DNA from: Tetraselmis striata
Lineage: Eukaryota; Chlorophyta; Chlorodendrophyceae; Chlorodendrales; Chlorodendraceae
Direction: 5' to 3'
Assembly: GCA_006384855.1 (NCBI GenBank)
Contig: VCJN01000208.1
Coordinates: 1 to 64,000 of the forward strand
DNA: 64,000 nucleotides
The notes beneath the pieces were generated by a model. The model ran no database searches. It saw nothing but the letters and a program-made list of their open reading frames with translations, and had not been told where the DNA came from. Below, one piece after another: positions 23,101 to 35,107 of this stretch; within the stretch, counting starts at the first letter, position 1; each line of letters starts with the position of its first letter. The translations under genes were made by a program, and so were the position numbers.

Positions 23101-24314
23101 CATCAAAACTAAGGCATAGGAACAGAGTAGAACGAGCCCCATGCAAGCTAGAAATCATCGTCATCAAGGCCAAACCACGAGCAAGAATCATTCGCCCGGG
23201 CGACCATCCGCAGCTGGAACATTCCGCTCATTAGGATCAAGAGTGAATCGGAAGGTCGGGCCCAGATTGAAGTGCCGGAGCGCGAGGAGCACTCATGGCC
23301 TGAGTCTAATTCCGTTCGCCGACCGCCGGACGACACCCGGCATAACGGCCCTGAACAGAGAGAAGTATGTCCATGTCGCTCTTCATGTAAGACTTCAAAG
23401 TCGTTTTGTTAATGGAGCCCATATACAGGCTCCGCTCCGCAGGGGGAACAGTATCGGGACCGCCTGCGCAAAGAACTGGCGCGGCTTCGTACGAGTTATC
23501 CGAGGGATATGATCATGGTGGGTGTGGGGGGGGGGGGGGGGGATTGGAACATGGATGAAAAAGAGTTGGCGGCTCTACTCATGCGTTGGCGGTGCCTTCC
23601 CGGCGGTAAGCCCATGTGGCCGCGGGATATATCGGAGGCTTGTCGGAGGGGCAGTTGCCGCGTTCTCGACCACCTCATTGCATGGCCTCCCACCACAGGC
23701 CCTCCCCCCCCCCCCCCCCCCCCTGGCTCTTTCGCCCTCGGCATGGGTGGACTACTCTTGGGACACCTCCGATCACTTTCCTGTCTAATCTTCTTTCCCT
23801 ATGCTGGGCGCCATCCGTGAGGACACCTGTCCACTCGGCCTGCAGAACGCCTATTTGCAAGGTCCATTCCCAAACCGGCCCATGGTGACTCTCCCGAATG
23901 GCCGAAGCCGTTCCACGATCTCGTCACCGCTAATCCCTTCGCGGTGCTCGCCCCTCTAGATGACCCACTAGTAGACGGCGGGCCCTCGGGGGGCGCGGGG
24001 GGGGGGGGGGGGGGGGGTCCCTAGACACCGGCGCCGACCAATTTATCCAAGCAACATATATGGTCGGCGGCGCGCGGGGTAAAGGGGTTGTTACCAAGCC
24101 CAGGTGTCGTGGCCTAGGGCCGCCGCTGCAACGGTCTATCCTAGGTGCGATTAATCGTCGGCGCATTGCCTTTATGGCGTGCCGGGGACTAAAGGCCCTT
24201 GGGATGCCGCTCTAGCGTCGGCACATTATTCTGCTGCACGGCATAGGGTCTTTAATAACCATAATATACATAATATACGTACATAATAACCACCGCCGCC
24301 AGAGGGAGCGGGCC

Positions 24315-25856
24315 GTGCAAAAAGCGGTTCAGGATTTTAAGAAGGGTGGTGGGAGACGGGAATTCTGGAAGTGGGCGCGCTCTCTCCGCAAGGGGCAGGG
24401 TTCATTCGAGGGCGCGAACGACCATCCAATACGCAATCCGGTGCCGGGGGTACTTCATACCGAGCCGGGCGAAATCAATGCGTGCTGGGCGCGGCACTAT
24501 CGGGAGCTGCTGCGTGATCCCCACTTCCTAGCACAACGGGTTGCGATGTACCTTGCGGCGTGGGAACACTGCCACGGTACATCGCCACCCATTGCCCCCG
24601 CACTAAACGGGGTTAAAGGGCATATAACCCGGGAGGGACTAGTCAAGGCTCTTATGCGTTTAAAAAATAATAAGGCCCAGGGGCAGGATGGAATTACTGC
24701 GGAGGCTTTAAAATTGGCGATATACGCCCCGAATAGCCATTTTGGCAAGGCATTGCTGGCCTTAATTGACGGGATATTGATTAAGAACTATATCTCCCAG
24801 CAATGGCGTAGCTCGGCCATAGTATCGGTGCCCCAAAAAGGCGACTCAACCTGTATGGACAACTATAGGGGTATTTCAATTATGGGTGCCGCTATGAAAA
24901 TCCTTATGACCGTAATTACCCAACGCTTGCAAGACGTAAGCCAAGCTTAGGGATAATCCGCCGTTGGCAAGCGGGTTTTATGCGAAATGAGGAGGGCCCC
25001 ATGGAAGTCGCCAGCGTGTTTGATATCACGGCCCGTCGCCAAGCGTTAGGTCTACCCACATACGCGGGGTTTATTGACCTAAAGAAGGCATATGACACCG
25101 CACCTCGTGAGCTTTTACTCCGAAAACTACAAGCCATAGGAGTAACGGATCATATGCCTACCTTCATTCTTTAATACTTTATACATGGATAGTATGGTAC
25201 GGGTCAAGACAGGGATGGCCCCGGGAACACAATCAGACCCCATACCCATAGAGCGTGTCCTCCGCGACAGGGATGCCCCGCTTCCCCCATCCTATTTAAC
25301 ATATTTATTAACGTTATATTCGATGGGGTAGAACATCTAAGGTGTGATGTACCGTGATGCACCGACACATTAGCGGCAAGGCAATCACTACGGGTGCCGG
25401 GTCAGTTATACACGGACGACGCTGTTGGTATCACAGGCTAGTTTGATGGCCTGCATGCCGTGTTCGCCCACTTCTCGCAATGAGCGGATGACCATTTTAT
25501 GGGGTTTGGGGTACTTAAGTGTGGGATGATGGCATTAGGCCGACATTCCGGCGAGACCGCGTTACGCGAACAAGGTGCCCGCTGGCAGCTTGGGCCTTGG
25601 GGGAGAACGGGTACCGGTTGTAAATGAATATAGGTATTTGGGTACGGTCATTAACTCGAACCTAGGTATGCGGCACATAGTAGACGTAGACGACCGGGTT
25701 AAGAAAGATAAACGCGCCATCGAGGCGCTCGATTCGGTATTACTCGGTGGACGGGATATAATTCCTATTAATGTGCGTGTGTCTGTCTTTAAAACCTCTG
25801 TACGGCCGGTTCTAATAACATACGGGTGTGAAGTAATCCTTATGGGGTATGAATAG
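24315..25856 (+). pseudogene. LINE reverse transcriptase domain, interrupted
   Basis: Block 24315-24950 has NNKAQGQDGITAEALK and SIVSVPQKGDST..NYRGISI-type motifs. Block 24980-25174 has the first catalytic Asp in FIDLKKAYDT. Further on, ILFNIFIN (near 25290) and YTDDAVGI (near 25408) give the fingers and the YxDD box. Block 25575-25856 has YRYLGTVINSNL and a thumb-like stretch. Frames change at about 24950, 25175, 25400 and 25560, so no full protein is made. Confidence 0.85.
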
Positions 25857-26234
25857 AACTAGTATAGCGGCGCAAATAAATTACAAACCGTACTCAATCA
25901 GTGCTTGCGGTGCCTTATTGGGTTGGGTAAAAACTCCCCTGGGGTGGCCACTGCACCGATGATGTGGGAATTGGATATTGCGCCCGTATAGAGGCTACGG
26001 CCGCTGCGGCACGGGCTCGGGCGTTCCTTAAAGCATCCGACTTGAATACATGTATAACCCATTTAGTAGATCAGCCAAGTCGGGTACGCCCTAAGACGTG
26101 GACGTCGGGGACTGTGCGGTGGTTACATCGACTAGCTAGGCCGAACGTAGGGCTAGCTGAGGGGGCGCACCTTCCACTTGAGTGGAGGTCACTAGCTAGC
26201 CGCACGCGATGCTGCTAAGCTAGTAAAGGCATCG

Positions 26235-26816
26235 GTGTGGGCGCGTTACGAATTGTCGGCATCGTTAGCACGCATTAAAGCCTTGGGTATATATGTCCAT
26301 GCGTCTTATGCGTCAAACCCGTTGCCACAGTACGGCGTGGATGTCCCCGCGGGGGTCATGGCCGTGCTGCACATAATGATACAATTACGCACCCGAGTAT
26401 TTCTCACTGCCCGCCGATTGGCCCGGATTCATGTCATGTCTGAGCGGTTCCTTGAACACTGCCCTGCATGTGGCGGAGGTGAATCTGAGACTATCGAACA
26501 CATGTTGGTGGAATGCCCGCGGTGGGGGCATCACCGTCATAATTTTGAGTTGTTAGTTCCGGAGTTCGGGGGTTTTATTAGTAGTCAGGTTGTTGCGTCA
26601 ACACCTGAGGACTTTATTGTGGGCGGGGTCCCCCCTCCCAATCACGGCGCCCTAGATGTTACTGAGAATGGGAAAAATTTCCAGCTATGGCGTCGGGCCG
26701 TCCCTCACATTGCCTTTTTTGTTGCACATGTATCGCACTACCGAAATGCTTTGCTCCGCGGGTTGGGGCTTGCCCCAACCCGCATTACTCGAATGGGCCG
26801 ACGCCCAAACGGGTAG
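26235..26816 (+). pseudogene. LINE C-terminal region with Cys-His motif
   Basis: The frame contains CPACGGGESETIEHMLVECP, the zinc-like motif (CxxC...H...C) commonly found after the reverse transcriptase in APE-type LINEs. It directly follows the decayed RT and is read in the same direction. The stretch is 193 codons and open, so it is one of the better preserved parts of the element. Confidence 0.75.
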
Positions 26817-27065
26817 GGCGGACCTTCCGTGGTCAGTGCCGGGCATTTTGATGGCAGTGTTTTATACGGTGATCCAACAGTGTTGGAAATTCCGTCACTG
26901 GCCTCCAATTAGTCTTGCAGAATGCTTCGGCATTTGCTTGATGACTATAACGGAGCGTCGCCTGCCGAGGGCTTTCCGTAGCTGGATCGCTGCCTAAACG
27001 GCCGTCGTGGAGACAATGCAAGGGTTTCACTGGTGCCAGTCCTGTCCCGGGAGCGTAAAAAATCC

Positions 27066-28689
27066 CATCCACTGGCTCAAGTACCGAGTGTATTGAGCCA
27101 ATTGTGATCACCTTGCGAGAAGGCTCAATACGATCCGGAGATTCCCGAACCGCATGGCCAATGAAAACCTTAAAAACTACGACGACCGATAAGATGACCG
27201 GCAGCGATTGTCATTGTGAGCCGCGAAGGAGCCGAACAAAACACACATCAGGACCATGGATAGCAAAATCACGCACGACCAACTTGGGAACAAAGACCTA
27301 CATGCTTGACGATACTGATCAGCCGTTCGTTTAGAGAAGGTGGGGGGAGGGGTGGTGATGGTGCAGCGCTGACCCTAGTGGCACACACTTGCTGCAGGCG
27401 GCTGCACTCTCGGTGCGGGGATCATGCTCGATGTCGACATCATCGGCGTGCTGGTCGCATCGTCAGGAGACGTTGCGAGGTCGGGGCCGTCGCACTTGCC
27501 GTTTTTAACAATGCGCTGCGAAGTCGACGACTTCACCGACGATGGTGTCGCCCGGGGTGATCAACTTAGGGAATGAAGGGCAGCACGAAGGTAGCAACAA
27601 AGGTTGTCGTAGCGTCTGCTATGCGTGCTCTTTCCGATATGGCGGCTGTGGGACGCACTGACCCCGGTGGTGAGGATTCGGCGGGTCACCTTGTAGCTAC
27701 GGAGGGTGGTTTCGGAGCACCGACGCATACTAACCAGTCGCATAAGCGAGTGCATGTCTACCGAAGATGTCCAAACAAGCTCATCAAGTTCGTCATCGTA
27801 GTATTTATCAAACGCGTTAATCACAAAACTCCTCAAGTATTTCATTGCTGTCAGAAAAGAATGTGCGTTCGTACTAGGCTCCTCGCCTTAACCATCTCCT
27901 ACTCCTGTGTTGCAGTTTTATGTTGCGATCAGGTACATGTATATCCGATAGTAAGCATGTAACATTCGAGGCGCTATTCGTCTCAAAAGAGCACTCTTGG
28001 CACATGGCGGCAATATACGGTACATATAGTCGCTACATGTCGACTCAGGTACAGATTGTACTAGTACTCGTAGAATTGTCACCCTACTTCTCCACCAACC
28101 CCCCCCCCCCCCCCCCCCCCCCCCCCGGCGCGAGACATTGATCAATTATCGACAACAGTGGGGATCGAAACGGTGACCTCCAGGTCCGCGGATCGAAACA
28201 TGCTCCGAGACTAGTGTAACATTCGAGGCGACATTCGTCCAAAAATAACAGCTTGCCACATGGCAGCACTATACCGTACATATATCCGTATACTCGTATT
28301 CATAGCGTGATAGTACTCGTATTTTTGTCACAAGCGGCTTGGCCGCTGTCAGCCACACCATCAGCATGCTTGAGCGCGTGCGGGAGCAGTGCGGTCCGCG
28401 GTTTGAGGTTTCGGAGCGCGGTCCTCTTTATACAGCCCGCCGTCACATGGCCGAGCTGGGCAATCCCGCTTCGCCGAAGGCTGAGGCCGGGGAGGGTGCC
28501 GCTCGACGAGCCCTGCTGGAGCAGCTGGGACACCTCTGCCCTACCGGAAAATCGCATAAAGGGGCAGAAGCTGGAGGATAATTATCATCGGGAAAGGGGA
28601 CAGCGGCGCCTTACAAACAGGCTCATAGAGTACAGCCGTGGCGAGGTCTCACAGATCTCACATCTCAGTGGTATCGGAAAAACCCACGG
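27066..28689. other. Stretch with a pair of direct repeats around a C28 run
   Basis: No gene is recognised here. A segment of about 120 bp at 27959-28082 (ACATTCGAGGCG...ACATATAG...GTACTCGTA) recurs in the same orientation at 28214-28333. Between them lie C28 (28099-28126) and a short sequence with GGGATCGAAAC and GGATCGAAAC. Frames at 27845-27561 (-) and 28339-28581 (+) have protein-like composition but no motif that I know. Confidence 0.5.
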
Positions 28690-29190
28690 GGACAAACCAC
28701 CTTGCCCACGTGCATTGCGGCGCCCTGGCGGGCGGACCGCGCCTAGTGGACTCTCATGCCGAGGTGCTAGCCGGGCGGGCGCTGCTCCGCTGTTAATTCC
28801 ATGGTGATGCTGGCCAAGGACGGCGGAGCAAGGCAGGAGCCGGTGATCCGCGGCTGCCTATTCCTCCTTGATAGCGTCCAGAGGGAGGTCAGCGCCGCGC
28901 CCTGTGGCCAGGAGTCAGGACCACGGATGCACCCTGCCCGTGCGAGCGATGCCCACTGCCAGGACATGGCGCCTCCGAGAAGGGCGACCTGACTACGAAA
29001 TCTACGCGGGCATGAAGGCACCGCCCACCGACTCATTCGGCTCCACCGTTGAGCGCGGGGCCTCCATGGCCTGCTCCGACAAAGTATCGTCCTGAACTTG
29101 GCGGTGTGCGGTCTCCATCAAGGGGTCCTGCTGCGCTGTGTGGCTGCTGCGTCTGGCCTCCCTGGTGATTGACACCGATGGCTCCAACCG
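28690..29190 (+). pseudogene. Remains of an ADAT1/ADAR-type adenosine deaminase
   Basis: Three zinc and catalytic signatures of RNA adenosine deaminases appear in the right order and spacing. They are VDSHAEVLAGRALLR (28746-28790; His and catalytic Glu), SAAPCG (28891-28908; first Cys) and SMACSDKV (29063-29086; second Cys), followed by LASLVI as in the conserved tail. They lie in frames 3, 1 and 2 respectively, with no room for ordinary introns between them. The unit is therefore frameshifted, or the sequence has base errors. ADAT1 deaminates A37 of tRNA-Ala in eukaryotes; that role is known for the family and not shown here. The upstream start is not found. Confidence 0.65.
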
Positions 29191-30259
29191 GCACCACATG
29201 GAGTAGGCCGTGTACCGCGAGCCCGGCTGGACTGCCCTGGGCTGCGCAAATGATCGGTCGGATAGCTCCCTGATTCTGCAGAATAACACGTCAGCCATAT
29301 ATAATACATGCAGTCGCCACTGGCATTTCAGGCGACAGATCCTCAGCATCACTGCCATCATCTCTCATGAGCCAATAATATTGGCACTCCCATATCTGTG
29401 TACGGGTTCAGATGCGCTTTGACGAGCGCATATTCTAAGGAATGTGTCATGCCTTTCTTGGCTCGTTTTCAGACAGGATTATGACGGACCTACTCAGAAC
29501 TTAAGAACGCCATGGCATGTACTGTGATAAGAACAGAATCCCCGCCCAGGCTTGCTTTGTACTACTGCCCCGAGAGCCAGCCCCCCCCCCCCCCCCCCCC
29601 CGCCCCCGGTGTAGTGTTCCCTTGTGCTTATGCTTAATAAACGTAGACACGGCTTCAATGTTCTGCGGATTCTCAAGATCACTGCGGTGCCCATTGTCTG
29701 GCAGGTTGCAGTGCCGGGTCAGCGCTCCTGCCAAGTCTGCAATCCGTACTAGTCTGGGATTGCTTTTACATGTGCAAGCAGAGATAGAATCGAGACTCGC
29801 CAAGTAGGTGCCAATACCCGCTATATTCTAAAGACGTGCATATTTAGAATTACCTAAGATGAAGTGTAGGAGAAGTCCTGCCACTGAGTGACAGGGGTGT
29901 CTGTGAAGACGCCGCTGCACGCCCCGGAGCATTCCCCGGAGGCGGAAGATAATGAAAATACTGGCTGTTATGAGGAACAGCCCCGGCTGCCCCCCTGGTT
30001 ACTAACAAACGCACTGCGTTTCTAGACAGCCCTGGGGCAGCCCCAGGTCTGCTGGCAGCTGGGTCCCCTCACGGATCCAACTACCAATTACTAATCATTG
30101 TAACTACATCTTTTCTAATAATTCTAAGTCTTGAGCTTCTGTTGCCTCATCCTTCATCGGCAGAAAACCGGTGTGGCCCTGGTCCACAGGCCACCACCAA
30201 ACATGCCAAGTGGCCAATCCAATGGCGGAATCTGAGGGTGCACTACCAAAACCGCCGCC
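29191..30259. other. Intergenic stretch
   Basis: No gene is supported here. It contains C21 at 29581-29601 and the presumed 3' UTR of the leishmanolysin-like gene that ends at 30260. Open frames on both strands near 29500-29800 are products of the C run. Confidence 0.5.
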
Positions 30260-33200
30260 TCAGCAAACATCCCCACAGCAGCGGACAGCGGCGGTCTCGG
30301 AGGTTCCAAGGCAAGTAGCGCGGCCGCCGTTGCGGCCCTTTCCGACCATGTGTCCGCTGGCGCACGCATCAGACGTCCAGGTGAGGTCGCTGTCGAAGCC
30401 ACAGCCAGTGCCGGTGGTCTCCCTTGCCGCTAGCTCGGCCAGGGAGCATAGGCGGGCCCCATAGCCTTCACAAACACTGCGCGCCAGCTCAAAGGTTCCA
30501 ACCCTGCAGAAGCTGAGCTCCGGCCAGATGGAAGCACCGCATACGTTGGTTGAGCCACCCTTGTCGGGGAAGTTGAGCTCCGAGCAGCACTTGGAGGACA
30601 CGAGCGCCGGGGTATTGGGGCTAGTGGTTGGGCTAGGTGTCGGAGAGGGGGTAGGAGCGGGGGTGGGGCTGAAGGTAGGAGAGGGGTAGGTGAGGGAGTA
30701 GGTGAGGGGGTGGGGCTTAGGGTAGGAGCGGGGGTAGGAGAGGGGGTAGGAGAGGGGGTGGGGCTCAGAGTAGGAGAGGGGGTAGGAGAGGGGGTAGGAG
30801 AGGGGGTGGGGCTTGGGGTAGGAGCGGGGGTAGGAGAGGGGATGGAAGCGGAGGTTGGAGCCAGGGTGGGGCTTGGGGTAGGAGAGAAGGTGGGAGCGGG
30901 GGTAGGAGAGGGTGTAGGAGAGGGGGTGGGAGCGGGGGTAGGAGAGGGGGTAGGAGAGGGGGTGGGGCTCAGAGTAGGAGAGGGGGTAGGAGAGGGGGTA
31001 GGAGAGGGGGTGGGGCTTGGGGTAGGAGCGGGGGTAGGAGAGGGGATGGAAGCGGAGGTTGGAGCCAGGGTGGGGCTTGGGGTAGGAGAGAAGGTGGGAG
31101 CGGGGGTAGGGCTTGGGGTAGGAGAGAAGGTGGGAGCGGGGGTAGGAGAGGGGGTAGGAGAGGGGGTGGGGCTTGGGGTAGGAGCGGGGGTAGGAGAGGG
31201 GATGGAAGCGGAGGTTGGAGCCAGGGTGGGGCTTGGGGTAGGAGAGAAGGTGGGAGCGGGGGTAGGGCTTGGGGTAGGAGAGAAGGTGGGAGCGGGGGTA
31301 GGAGAGGGTGTAGGAGAGGGGGTGGGGCTTGGGGTAGGAGCGGGGGTAGGAGAGGGGGTGGGAGCGGGGGTAGGTGCAGGGCCAGCCTCGGCGCAGATGC
31401 CCAGCTCCGGCACGCACTCGCCGTCGCAGTGGCCAGGTGTGCAGATATCCGTGGAGCAGTCGTCCCCAATATAGGATAAGAAGCACGCACACTCGCCTCC
31501 CATACACACGCCGTTGCCGCTGCAGTCGTTGGGGCACGTCAGCCCAGCGCACGTCTCGGTGTTGTCGGGGCAGGGGCCAAAGGTGCCCACCCAGCCCGCC
31601 GTGCCACTCAGCACCACGTCCTCCCCGGTAGGGCAGTCCACCTTGGTGCCCGAGCCCAGGTCTAGCTGCAGCATGCCGGTGGCGGTGCACGACATCTTGA
31701 GGCAGCGAGGCCAGGGGAGGTTGTAGCCCTCCGGTGACTTCATGCTGCCGCGGATGTCCATGCAGCGCGAGTTGGCGCCAAAAAAGTTGCCCAGAATGCC
31801 GTTGTTGAGAGGCTGCATGGAAGGGTCGTAGCAGTTGTTTGTGATGATGTTTCCCGCATTGTACACCAGTACTGACTTTGGCACCGCGCACTCCGGGTGG
31901 AACGTGGGATCAGCCAGGCATGTTGCCACAAACATGTTGTCGTCAGAGCAGCGGAACCCGGAATCTCCCGGCGGGCAGAAGTACTTCTGGCTGGGATGGG
32001 CTGCGACGAAGTCTGTGCAGGTGTGTGTCAGGAAGTCGCAGCCGGCCTTGTAGCCATAGCTGTTGGGCGTCACATTCTCCCAGTTTACAAAGTACCAGCC
32101 GCTGTCCTCTGCCATCGCGGCTGTCAGCGGACCAATGTTGGCTTTACCAGTGCCGTCGGCAACCGGGCCCATGACATCACCGCGCAGAGTGGACGACTCC
32201 CAGTGGGACAAGGAGCCGCCATCCTCCAGTGCCATACCCTCCGTGGAGGGGCAGCCAAAGTATTCGCGCGCCACCTCCTGCACCTTGGGCGTCTTCAGCA
32301 CCGTCCGGCCAAGTACATCAGTGGTGTAGCGCTCCGCATGCGTGTAGCCCTGCCCATGCTCGCCGATGAACTGATAGTCCACGAGCCAGGTGCTGAAGAA
32401 CAGGACATGCAGCATCTCGTGCACGGCAACTGCGGCCACTCTCTTCGGGTCCGAGTCGACGCCGAAGGCGTCGGGGCAAAAGTTGATGCCTCCAGCGAGC
32501 GGTCGGTTGGTATCCGTATCGAACTCGCACGCCAGGGCGTGTGCATACTCCCCGTTGCAGTTGGACTGGTCAGCGATGACGTAAATGATGATGTCTTTGT
32601 CCTCGACGCCCGCGCCGCCGGAGGTGGTAGCACACGAGTCTTGCGAGGGGGCCGTGCACAGCTCGTAGTCCCGGAAGTACTTCGAGTCGTGCCTGATGCC
32701 GTCCGGCTCGTAGCACCAGCCAGGATTGTCGTAGTTCCTCCGGTACTCAGTGCACAGAGTCTCGCCGTCCACTGTGTAGAAGTTTTTGCATGGAGATGGT
32801 AGGTAGAGTTTGTCCGCGGGAGGCGCGCGCACGAGCAGGCGGGAGCTCAAGTCGGCGGCGGCCAAGGGCATTATCTCGTCCCGAACCAGCGCCAGCTTCT
32901 GCGACAGTGTGGCGTCGCCAAAGTCGTTCATCTGGTCGTAGTCGAAGTGGAAACGGATCGGCCCAGGTCCGCCGGTACGAACCGAGGTGTCTGGTCCACG
33001 CAGCCTGGCCTCCACGGCCTTGGTAGCCTCCTTGCTGTCTTGAAACTCCTGGGTGCGCTGTTTGAGAAACTCCTCGATGCGGGGGTCCTGATCCGCCACG
33101 CCGAGGCCGCCGCCTCCTCCGCTGCGCGTCGTCGCCAGGGTGTCCAGATCAAGAACCACCACAGGCAACGGCAGCTCCTGGGGTAAAATTTCAGGGTTAG

Positions 33201-33724
33201 ATTGCGGCATGAACCGAGCATGTAAGGCCGGTGTTAGAGCAGGGAGACCGGGGCTCTGGGGGGGGGGGGGGGGGGGGGGGGGGGATGCAGGGCTGTGTCG
33301 TGTAACGCGGCTGGTCGACCGCGTGCTACTCAAACGCCGAGGCGCAGCAAACGCAGTGCACGCCACGCACGTTTCGAAGGCGAGAAAAAGTTGGCACAAT
33401 TGCAGCTAGCTACAGCACACTTAGTACATTCCGAATCCTAGGCTGATTGCCGACACCGAGCTGCGGGGGGGTCGAGGCACGATGTCGAAGGAGCGCGTGA
33501 GTAACCGCCCGGCATGTCGCACTTTAACAGCAAGCCGTAAGCTGACTATGTAAGCCGTCGCATCTGTGCAACTTGCAGCGTATGCTAACTTGGCACCGCG
33601 CGTCGTATTCTCGTAGTCAGTAGGCATCCAAGGCAGGCAGGCCATGGGTGATCACCTGTGCAGCAACTAGCAGAACCAGGCTGAGAGCCAGGAGGGGGCG
33701 CAGTGAGACGCTTGTTTTCGCCAT
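30260..33724 (-). CDS. Secreted leishmanolysin-like metalloprotease (peptidase M8) with Pro-Thr-Ser-rich stalk
   Basis: Exon 1 (33724-33656) encodes a signal peptide, [21 protein letters not shown] phase-0 intron runs to the CAG at 33178 and holds C27 on the sense strand. Exon 2 starts ELPLPVVV at 33177. Zinc site: HEMLH at residues 276-280, third His in LSHWE at 348, Met-turn DVMGP at 359, all as in M8. An EGF-like Cys module ([14 protein letters not shown]) follows, then about 245 residues of [10 protein letters not shown] repeats, then a Cys-rich module (KCCSEL...CCGDVC). The product would be about 995 aa and is likely extracellular or wall-associated. A run of four G at 30683-30686 (sense CCCC) where the repeat has five shifts the frame before the last module: either a real defect or a base error. 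Volvocine algae use such proteases for wall and matrix remodelling. Confidence 0.85.
30640..31375 (-). repeat. Coding minisatellite for ([10 protein letters not shown])n
   Basis: Imperfect 12- to 18-bp units of the CCTACCCCCTCT type are arranged in higher-order blocks. A block of about 195 bp containing [13 protein letters not shown] is present three times (near 30850, 31060 and 31210). The higher-order copies imply unequal exchange within the stalk. Frames on the opposite strand (VGAGVGEG repeats) are shadows. Confidence 0.85.
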
Positions 33725-34011
33725 GTCGGCAACGTTAGTTGGGTAAGGTTGGTATAACGGTACCGTACGAGTTACTCAGTTACGACGCCGGAATGGTTGT
33801 CACTCCGTTCGCCCGCGTCTTGTATGCTACCAAATACCAGTACCTGGCTGGTACAGGTAGTCGCTAGGTCGCTACTTGCTGCTGTGCTGCATGCGGCGAC
33901 AGGAACAGACTCGTCTGCTACTCCTGGGGGCGACGCGCTGATGACGATGCTTGCGTTTGTTTGTGTGCTGGTTTCAAAAAAAAGTTACTTGTGTTGGTTA
34001 AGGTGCGTAGC

Positions 34012-34034
34012 GGGTTTTAGGGTTTTAGGGTTTT
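34012..34034 (+). repeat. Short interstitial telomere-type repeat in a hairpin
   Basis: The sequence reads GGGTTTTAGGGTTTTAGGG then TTTT, about 2.5 copies of TTTTAGGG, the telomere unit known from Chlamydomonas. It lies between TAGCGGGTTTT and AAAACCCGCTA, which can pair, so the repeat sits in the loop of a predicted hairpin. Confidence 0.75.
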
Positions 34035-34196
34035 CAAAAAACCCGCTACAGAGAGTGCACGGAAAGTACTGGGGAGGGAAAAAGTCTACATTTTTAAAAA
34101 GCCTACCACACAGCCAACCCTCGTACAGGAAAATGTAAGCGGGAATGCGATTCAATAATTAGCTCACGCGAGTGCCGCGACTACCTAACCCCCGTA

Positions 34197-35107
34197 CCGT
34201 CCTATCCTAACCAAATAGCGATCCTGACTAATTTGGTAACCCGTACATTAAAAAGATCGTGGCCGTAGGATCCTTGATGACGTCAGTACTCGTTAATCGT
34301 ACGGTCCAGATCCCATAGTGATTTGGGAAACCAAATCGCTATTTGGTCCTCGCGGGTGTTCGGATTGGTGGTCAAATCACGAGGCTCCAGTAATTCGGAC
34401 CTCAACGAGTGACGAAATCACTCGCGTTTCCTATTTGGTCGAGTAACGGTCGGTACGTCAAAGAGGCTGGATGGACGGCGCACAGGCGCCCATCGTTCAT
34501 CGCACGGCTCGCAGCTGTCGTGTGTAACGAACTCGCCGCCGCCCACGGGTGGCCCACCTGCGGCCCGCGCCCCACCCGTGGCACACCCACCAGTCCACCA
34601 CCCGACCACCATTACCCGTCTACTGCGTGTTCGGCCGCCTACGTCGAGGCGACCGCCCCAACCCGAAAGTCAGTCAACGTTCCTCGCCGAGGGGCTATGG
34701 CTAGCGTACAGAAAGAGGACAGCCTCTTCGCTCTCATCCCAAGCGATGACGACGAGGAACACACGGCGCCATGGCGGGCGGCGCGCAGTCGGACGCGCCC
34801 GCCGTGTGTGCGCCAGTCTGAGCGGCGCCATGGTGGTAGGCGGGTGCCACATATGTAGGCGGCGCAATGCGATATACCGTCAGTGAGTACGGACACAACG
34901 CGCACGGGCGGGGCTCCGAGCCGCTACCCACAGCGGCGGGCGCGGGGGGAGCGGCTACCGTTACGGGCGCGGATGGCGTCATCAGTTGAAATCGCGAGAT
35001 ATGCAAACACGGTCGCTATTTGGTCAGGATAGGATGCATTCCTGCATGCTATTCTCGTAGGGGCAAAAGCAGGTCTCCAAATCAGTGATTTGGTTAGGAT
35101 AGGACGG
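34197..35107. mobile_element. 911-bp inverted-repeat element (MITE-like)
   Basis: The left end, CCGTCCTATCCTAACCAAAT (34197-34216), is the exact inverse of the right end (35088-35107). Inside, the word CTATTTGGTC recurs at about 34345, 34429 and 35014, and inverted AACCAAAT words lie near both ends, as expected of subterminal protein-binding sites. No transposase frame is seen. The target duplication is unclear. Confidence 0.65.

Larger units (their letters stand above)
23141..27065 (+). mobile_element. Decayed APE-type LINE retrotransposon
   Basis: Order: endonuclease remains, reverse transcriptase, C-terminal zinc motif, then a short A-rich end (GGGAGCGTAAAAAAT near 27050). The endonuclease shows REKYVHV, QYRDRLRKELARLR, GDWNMDEKEL, SCRVLDHLIA and DYSWDTSDHFPV (23.36-23.79 kb). 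G17 and C20 runs break into it. The body is littered with stops and frameshifts, so it is inactive. A second, 5'-truncated copy of the same family lies on the minus strand at about 35828-36053. The two 3' ends align closely. Confidence 0.85.

Noticed and set aside
28150..28200. tRNA-like sequence around GGGATCGAAAC and GGATCGAAAC
   Set aside because: Only a B-box-like word on the minus strand is present. No A box or cloverleaf could be formed.
30710..31474. Plus-strand frame of VGAGVGEG repeats
   Set aside because: It is the complement of the Pro-Thr-Ser stalk of the leishmanolysin-like gene, with no independent signal.
33421..33645. Minus-strand ORF inside intron 1 of the leishmanolysin-like gene
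   Set aside because: It has protein-like composition, but skipping it joins the signal peptide to the mature part in phase, and no acceptor in front of it fits.
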